Assembly: GCA_029259605.1 (NCBI GenBank)
Contig: JAJDEV010000095.1
Location: 1 to 36,905, forward strand
Length of the DNA stretch: 36,905 nt
Direction of reading: 5' to 3'
From: Planctomycetota bacterium
Lineage (GTDB): Bacteria > Planctomycetota > UBA1135 > GCA-002686595
Below, one piece after another: positions 33,410 through 36,905 of the stretch. The position numbers and the translations under genes were made by a program. Positions within the stretch are counted from its first letter, which is position 1. The number at the start of each line of letters is the position of its first letter. The notes under the pieces were generated by a model. It made no database searches, was not told the DNA's origin, and saw only the letters and a program-made list of their open reading frames with translations.

Positions 33410-34213
33410 GTGGACCCGAGTCAACGCTGGATCGAAACGCTGGGCGAGTGCCGCGACGCCGGTCGCGCGTGCGTCATGGTCGTCGTCACCGAGGTCGAGG
33501 GCAGCGCGCCGCGCGAAGCGGGCGCGCGCATGCTCGTCGCCGACGGCAAGCTCGCCTGGGGCACGATCGGCGGCGGCAACCTCGAGCTCTTGGCGATCGA
33601 GCACGCGACCGCGCTCCTCGCCGACTCCGCGCGCGGCTCCGAGTCGGTCGCCTACCCGCTGGCCGAGAAGACGGGCCAATGCTGCGGCGGTCGCGTCACG
33701 CTCTTCTTCGAGCCGTTCCGCTGGACGCGCAATACCGTCGCCGTCTTCGGCGCGGGCCACGTCGGCCAGGCGCTCGGCGCGCTCGCACCGTACATCGGCG
33801 CCGAGATCGAGCTGATCGATGGGCGCCACGAGGAAGAGCTGCAGCCCGTTCCGCCGCGCGCGAGCGAGCGCACCTACACGCTCACGTGCGTCGACGCGCC
33901 CGAGGGCGAGATCGAGCGCCTGCCGGCGAACGCGCTCGTGCTCGTGATGACCCACAGCCACGCGCTCGACCTCGAGATCCTCGAGCACGCGCTGCGCCGC
34001 GGAACGTTCCCGTACCTCGGCCTCATCGGTTCGGACCGCAAGTGGCGCCGGTTCCGCGACCGGCTCTCGCAGAAGGGCATCAGCGCCGAAGCGATCGCGA
34101 GCGTGCGCTGTCCGATCGGCGTGTCGCAGGTGTCGAAGACGCCGCACGCGATCGCGCTATCGACCGCGACCGAGCTGGTCGAGGTCATCGCGCGCGCGGA
34201 ATCCGGAGCGTAG
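33410..34213 (+). CDS. XdhC-family accessory protein (molybdenum cofactor handling)
   Basis: This 267-residue protein matches XdhC/CoxI factors, which bind molybdenum cofactor and help sulfurate and insert it into xanthine-dehydrogenase-type enzymes. Landmarks are EVEGSAPREAGARM (N-terminal XdhC domain), GGGNLE, GQCCGG with Cys91/Cys92, and a Rossmann half with VFGAGHVGQALG. GLIGSDRKWRRFRDRL and CPIGVSQVSKTPHAIAL close the family pattern. The start GTG 33410 is 12 bases after the upstream stop, so co-transcription is likely, though the two proteins have no obvious shared job. No molybdoenzyme subunit gene is in the window. Confidence 0.9.
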   Translation: MDPSQRWIETLGECRDAGRACVMVVVTEVEGSAPREAGARMLVADGKLAWGTIGGGNLELLAIEHATALLADSARGSESVAYPLAEKTGQCCGGRVTLFFEPFRWTRNTVAVFGAGHVGQALGALAPYIGAEIELIDGRHEEELQPVPPRASERTYTLTCVDAPEGEIERLPANALVLVMTHSHALDLEILEHALRRGTFPYLGLIGSDRKWRRFRDRLSQKGISAEAIASVRCPIGVSQVSKTPHAIALSTATELVEVIARAESGA

Positions 34214-34216
34214 TGC

Positions 34217-35449
34217 TCAGTCCGCGCGCAGCGCGGCGATGCGTTGCATCAGCGGCGGGTGCGAGTAGTGCAGCTTCACGTAGAGCGGGTGCGGCGTGAG
34301 GTTCTGCAGGCTGTCCGCGGCGAGGTGCTTGAGCGCGGAGACCAGCCGCTCGCCGGAGCCGGTCGTCGAGCGCGCGAAGGCGTCCGCCTCGAACTCGTTC
34401 TTGCGCGAGAAGGCTTGGACGCAGAACGAGAGCACCAGGTCGATCGGCGCGAAGAGCAGGCTGAACAGGATCAGCCCCGCGTAGGTCGACGGCTGCGCCA
34501 GGAAGAACGCGTCGAACAGCGCCTGCTCGCGCAGCACGAGCGACAGGAGGAAGAACACGACACCCGTCTGCAGGATGCCGATGACCATGCCCTTCGTGAT
34601 GTGGCCGCGCTTGTAGTGGCCGATCTCGTGCGCGACGATCGCGACGAGCTCCTCGGTCGACTGCTTCTCGATCAACGTGTCGAAGAGCGCGACGCGCTTG
34701 CGCTTGCCGAAGCCGGTGAAGAACGCGTTGGCCTTGGTCGAGCGGCGCGATCCGTCGATCACGAACAGGCCCTCGAGCGGGAACGACACCTGCTTGGCGT
34801 ACTCGAGCACGGCGCCGCGCAGCTCGCCCTCTTCGATCGGCTCGAACTTGTTGAAGAGCGGCATGATCCAGGTCGGCGCGACGAACTGGATCACGACCAT
34901 GAACGCGGTGACGACGAGCCAGCACCAGAGCCACGCGAGCGGTCCCGCGGCTGCGAAGAACCACAGGATGGCGGCGAGCAACGGCCCGCCGAGGACGACC
35001 GCTAGAACCATCCCCTTGAGCGCGTCCATCCAGAGCGTCTTGGGCGTCGTCTTGTTGAACCCGAAGCGCTCCTCGATCACGAACGTGCCGTACCAGCTGA
35101 ACGGTATCGACAGGACCATGTGCGCGAGGCCGAGCAAGCCGATGAACGCGAGCCCCGTGCCGATGGCCCCGAAGCCGAAGCCGCGCACGACTTCATCGAG
35201 CCACTGGAAGCCGTGCGCGTACCAGAACACGAAGAGCGTGACGAGGTGGAACGTCGTCGGGACGAGGCCGAAGCGCGTCTTCGTACGCGTGTATTCCTGC
35301 GACTTCCTGTAGCGCTCGGCGTCGTAGACGTCGTGGAACTCGGCCGGCAGGTCCGCTCGGATCGCGCGCAGGTTCAGCAGGTCGGCGACGAGGTGCAACG
35401 CGTACTCGAGAACGAGCGCGACGGGAATCAGAACGGCGAAGGGGATCAC
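34217..35449 (-). CDS. M48 family CAAX-type metalloprotease (Ste24-like)
   Basis: This 410-residue integral membrane zinc protease has HEIGH at 274-278 and the distal ligand Glu352 with Asp356 in NEFEADAFA, the Ste24/CAAX protease 1 arrangement. Some seven hydrophobic segments surround the catalytic domain (for example TTFHLVTLFVFWYAHGF, AHMVLSIPFSWYGTFVIEE). The conserved GSRRSTKANAFFTGFGK precedes the zinc helix. Bacterial members are thought to act in membrane protein quality control. It begins 26 bases after the stop of the selenoprotein candidate, so the two are probably one transcript. It ends 3 bp from the convergent xdhC stop. Confidence 0.93.
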   Translation of the reverse strand: MIPFAVLIPVALVLEYALHLVADLLNLRAIRADLPAEFHDVYDAERYRKSQEYTRTKTRFGLVPTTFHLVTLFVFWYAHGFQWLDEVVRGFGFGAIGTGLAFIGLLGLAHMVLSIPFSWYGTFVIEERFGFNKTTPKTLWMDALKGMVLAVVLGGPLLAAILWFFAAAGPLAWLWCWLVVTAFMVVIQFVAPTWIMPLFNKFEPIEEGELRGAVLEYAKQVSFPLEGLFVIDGSRRSTKANAFFTGFGKRKRVALFDTLIEKQSTEELVAIVAHEIGHYKRGHITKGMVIGILQTGVVFFLLSLVLREQALFDAFFLAQPSTYAGLILFSLLFAPIDLVLSFCVQAFSRKNEFEADAFARSTTGSGERLVSALKHLAADSLQNLTPHPLYVKLHYSHPPLMQRIAALRAD

Positions 35450-35475
35450 GCCCGGAGTCTACCGGTTCGACCGCG

Positions 35476-36069
35476 TCATCCGCGACGGCGCGCCGAGCGC
35501 GTGCGTGTCGCGTGCTCCTGGGCGATGGCGAGCAGGTCGTCCGCGGGCGGCAGGTCGGCCACGTGTTTGCCGCGGTGCATCCAGAGGATGCGGCCGCCGC
35601 GGGCCATCAACGCGGCGCCGGGGTTGAGCCATACGTCGCTCTCCTTCGCGAAGGTCCGTGCCCAGCTCTGCGCGAAACCCGCGCGGGTGGCGCGCTTGCG
35701 GCTGCGGAAGATCTCGCCCGGCATCAGCATCTTCCAGGCGGGCATGCGGTGCAGGCCGAAGGCGCGGTAGCTCGCGCGCGTCGGATCCGCGATCGAGATC
35801 AGGTCACGCGTGTACTTGACCGTGTCGGCGAGCTGTTCGGGCCGCGCTTGCACGACGACGACGAGCTGTACGCCCGTCTCGCGGAACTTCCTGGCGAGGC
35901 CGCGCAACTGCGCGAGCGCTTCGAAGAAGAAGATTCACCCGCAGTGTCGGAGCCAGACGACGAACGCCGGCTCGTCGCTCCACACGTCGGACAAGCTCGC
36001 GCGCGTCCCGTCGGCGCGTGTGTACTCGAAGTCGGGGGCTTGGGAACCGACCTCTACTCTCTCGACCAT
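35476..36069 (-). CDS. Peroxiredoxin-like (AhpC/TSA, PRXL2-type) probable selenoprotein
   Basis: Read through one UGA, this is a 197-residue thioredoxin-fold protein. It starts MVERVEVGSQAPDFEYTRA, typical of AhpC/TSA proteins, and ATG 36069 has AAGGA six bases upstream. At codon 45 (35937-35935) the frame has TGA in VVWLRHCG-U-IFFFEALAQLRGL. Relatives read FLRHFGCxFCRE here, so the UGA stands exactly where their first active-site Cys lies, while the second is Phe; Cys43 could be the resolving thiol. The frame continues seamlessly with family sequence (GVQLVVVVQARPEQ, SIADPTRASYRAFGL). A SECIS-like hairpin follows. Its role would be reduction of peroxides or related redox targets. A pseudogene or sequence error is possible but less likely. 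Confidence 0.8.
35901..35937 (-). promoter_or_regulatory. UGA codon and bacterial SECIS-like hairpin
   Basis: The in-frame UGA is at 35937-35935. Twenty bases downstream on the minus strand a perfect 5-bp stem CGCGC/GCGCG (35914-35910 and 35905-35901) closes the loop AGUU, extendable by a U-G pair. Bacterial SECIS models call for a small apical loop with a G in its first two positions, about 16-37 bases after the UGA; here the loop starts 25 bases after it. GC-rich DNA makes short stems by chance, so this supports but does not prove recoding. Confidence 0.6.
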
Positions 36070-36075
36070 CTCGTT

Positions 36076-36080
36076 TCCTT
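36076..36080 (-). promoter_or_regulatory. Shine-Dalgarno site fixing the selenoprotein start
   Basis: The minus strand reads AAGGA, six bases before ATG 36069. Few genes in this window show such a clear site. It supports translation from upstream of the in-frame UGA rather than from an internal start after it, and so supports the 197-residue reading. Confidence 0.6.
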
Positions 36081-36149
36081 GCGCCGGGTAGCGCGCGTAT
36101 TCGTCTCAGGTGTCTCGTCGGAGGCGGGCACCGCGCAACCGACAAGCGC

Positions 36150-36155
36150 TATAGT
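36150..36155 (+). promoter_or_regulatory. Candidate -10 box upstream of yciB
   Basis: TATAGT stands out in the 135-bp gap between the divergent selenoprotein and yciB genes, about 50 bases before the yciB start. No matching -35 is obvious, so this is tentative. Confidence 0.25.
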
Positions 36156-36204
36156 ACCCCCTTCGTCAAGCCCCTGAGCGACAACACGGCCCGAAGGCAC
36201 CGGC

Positions 36205-36816
36205 GTGCAAACGAACGAACCCGAATCGAACGCAGCGAACGACCCCGCGGCCCCGCCCGCACCGTCCTCGTCCAAGCTCCTGCTCGAGTTCGGACCGTTG
36301 CTCGCCTTCTTCGTCACGAACAAGCTCAAGGGCATCCTGTGGGCGACCGGTGTGCTGATGGTCTGCATGGCGATCTCGCTGGCGATCCAGTGGAAGCGCG
36401 ACCGCAAGGTCTCGCCCATGATGGCGTTCACCGGCGTCACGGTGCTCGTCTTCGGCGGTCTGACGCTCTGGCTCGACGACCCGGTCTTCATCAAGATCAA
36501 GGTCACGATCCTCAACGCGATGTTCGGCATCGTGTTGCTCGGTGGAGTCGCGACGGGGCGCTCGTTCCTCAAGACGCTGATCGGACCCGTGTTCCAGTTG
36601 ACCGACGCGGGGTGGCGCGCGTTCACCGTGCGCTACGGCTTCTTCTTCCTCGCGCTCGCGGGACTCAACGAGCTCGTCTGGCGCAACGTCTCGACCGACG
36701 CGTGGGTGAACTTCAAGGTCTTCGGCCTGATGGGCCTGACCATCGTGTTCATGGTCACGCAGGTACCGCTCATCCAGCGCCACGCGATTGCGCCTGCGTC
36801 GGAGGAGAGTCGGTGA
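36205..36816 (+). CDS. yciB: Inner membrane septation protein YciB (IspA family)
   Basis: This 203-residue membrane protein has the YciB/IspA pattern. After a polar Pro/Ala-rich lead of about 25 residues come LLEFGPLLAFFVTNKLKGIL, ATGVLMVCMAISLAIQW, the loop KRDRKVSPMMAF, then LTLWLDDPVFIKIKVTILNA and ALAGLNELVWRNVSTDAWVN with the conserved FKVFGLMGLT. The family is linked to envelope organisation and cell division. Five membrane helices are predicted by eye. The start is GTG 36205; the lead is longer than in E. coli (179 residues). The region after the stop holds a tandem repeat instead of a normal terminator. Confidence 0.9.
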   Translation: MQTNEPESNAANDPAAPPAPSSSKLLLEFGPLLAFFVTNKLKGILWATGVLMVCMAISLAIQWKRDRKVSPMMAFTGVTVLVFGGLTLWLDDPVFIKIKVTILNAMFGIVLLGGVATGRSFLKTLIGPVFQLTDAGWRAFTVRYGFFFLALAGLNELVWRNVSTDAWVNFKVFGLMGLTIVFMVTQVPLIQRHAIAPASEESR

Positions 36817-36826
36817 TACGGAGCCG

Positions 36827-36905
36827 CACACCGAGCGGCGTTTGATTGGCAGGGTCGTGCCGCACACCGAGCGCCGTTTGATTGGCAGGGTCGTGCCGCA
36901 CACCG
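36827..36905. repeat. 36-bp tandem repeat running out of the window
   Basis: Units begin at 36827, 36863 and 36899 and each is 36 bp. The first two differ at one base; the third is cut by the window end after seven bases. Each unit starts CACACCGAGC and contains TTTGATTGGCAGGGTC. The array starts inside the sequence TACGGAGCCGCACACC (36817-36832), which is the left terminator arm seen after clpB, and each further unit repeats its GCCGCACACCG part. There is no spacer between units, so this is not a CRISPR. Confidence 0.8.

Noticed and set aside
35476..35907. A 143-residue protein starting after the UGA, or a pseudogene broken by a stop
   Set aside because: The frame before the UGA encodes the expected N-terminal half of the same fold with a ribosome site, and the UGA coincides with the catalytic residue. 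Sec readthrough explains more than decay does.
36166..36903. A minus-strand frame starting with two copies of a 12-residue repeat
   Set aside because: The repeats come from the 36-bp DNA array being a multiple of three. The remainder is antisense to yciB, so coding is unlikely.
36827..36905. CRISPR array
   Set aside because: The 36-bp repeats abut directly with no spacers and there are no cas genes.

Overview
The window looks like a chromosomal stretch of a high-GC member of the Planctomycetota. The phylum call is an inference. It rests on a secreted FG-GAP propeller with the long C-terminal module I associate with planctomycete exported proteins (24283-25911), several sulfatase-fold lipoproteins, an ECF sigma factor with a membrane anchor and large ectodomain, and weak use of Shine-Dalgarno sites. 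I found no rRNA, tRNA, CRISPR array, phage gene or transposase.

Layout. At 2-76 lies the tail of an upstream gene. At 73-372 are two back-to-back, CTAG-bounded inverted-repeat elements. A secreted subtilase follows (495-3008), then a third CTAG element (3005-3187) separating it from a convergent pair of M16 peptidase genes (3184-5855). A DUF418 membrane protein (5955-7136) comes next. Then come two divergent genes with related extracytoplasmic repeat domains: a membrane-anchored protein (7162-9633) and an ECF sigma factor fused to a transmembrane segment and a similar ectodomain (9777-12932). From 22279 down to 12964 everything runs on the minus strand: rsmD, nagA, a secreted protein, recN, a mannose-6-phosphate isomerase, an RluB-type pseudouridine synthase, then a copper-handling trio (heavy-metal-binding lipoprotein, TolC-like factor, multicopper oxidase). 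pdxJ and dapA diverge from rsmD and overlap by four bases. The FG-GAP protein, a coupled SRPBCC/sulfatase pair (minus), clpB, a DUF4287/SRPBCC protein (minus), a sulfatase-like lipoprotein with xdhC, an M48 CAAX protease with an upstream peroxiredoxin-like gene (minus) and yciB complete the window. It ends inside a 36-bp tandem repeat.

Main points of interest. (1) The peroxiredoxin-like gene at 35476-36069 has an in-frame UGA exactly where relatives carry the first active-site cysteine. It is followed by a hairpin that fits a bacterial SECIS element, and is preceded by a good ribosome binding site: it is most likely a selenoprotein. (2) The CTAG-bounded elements appear to have inserted at CTAG sites that were stop codons. 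One seems to have split a 4-bp overlap shared by two convergent genes. (3) The sigma factor seems to be a one-piece membrane-tethered regulator. (4) clpB starts at a perfect palindrome that also matches a sigma-54 promoter, predicting a nearly leaderless transcript. (5) A 36-bp tandem array begins inside a sequence identical to one arm of the clpB terminator.
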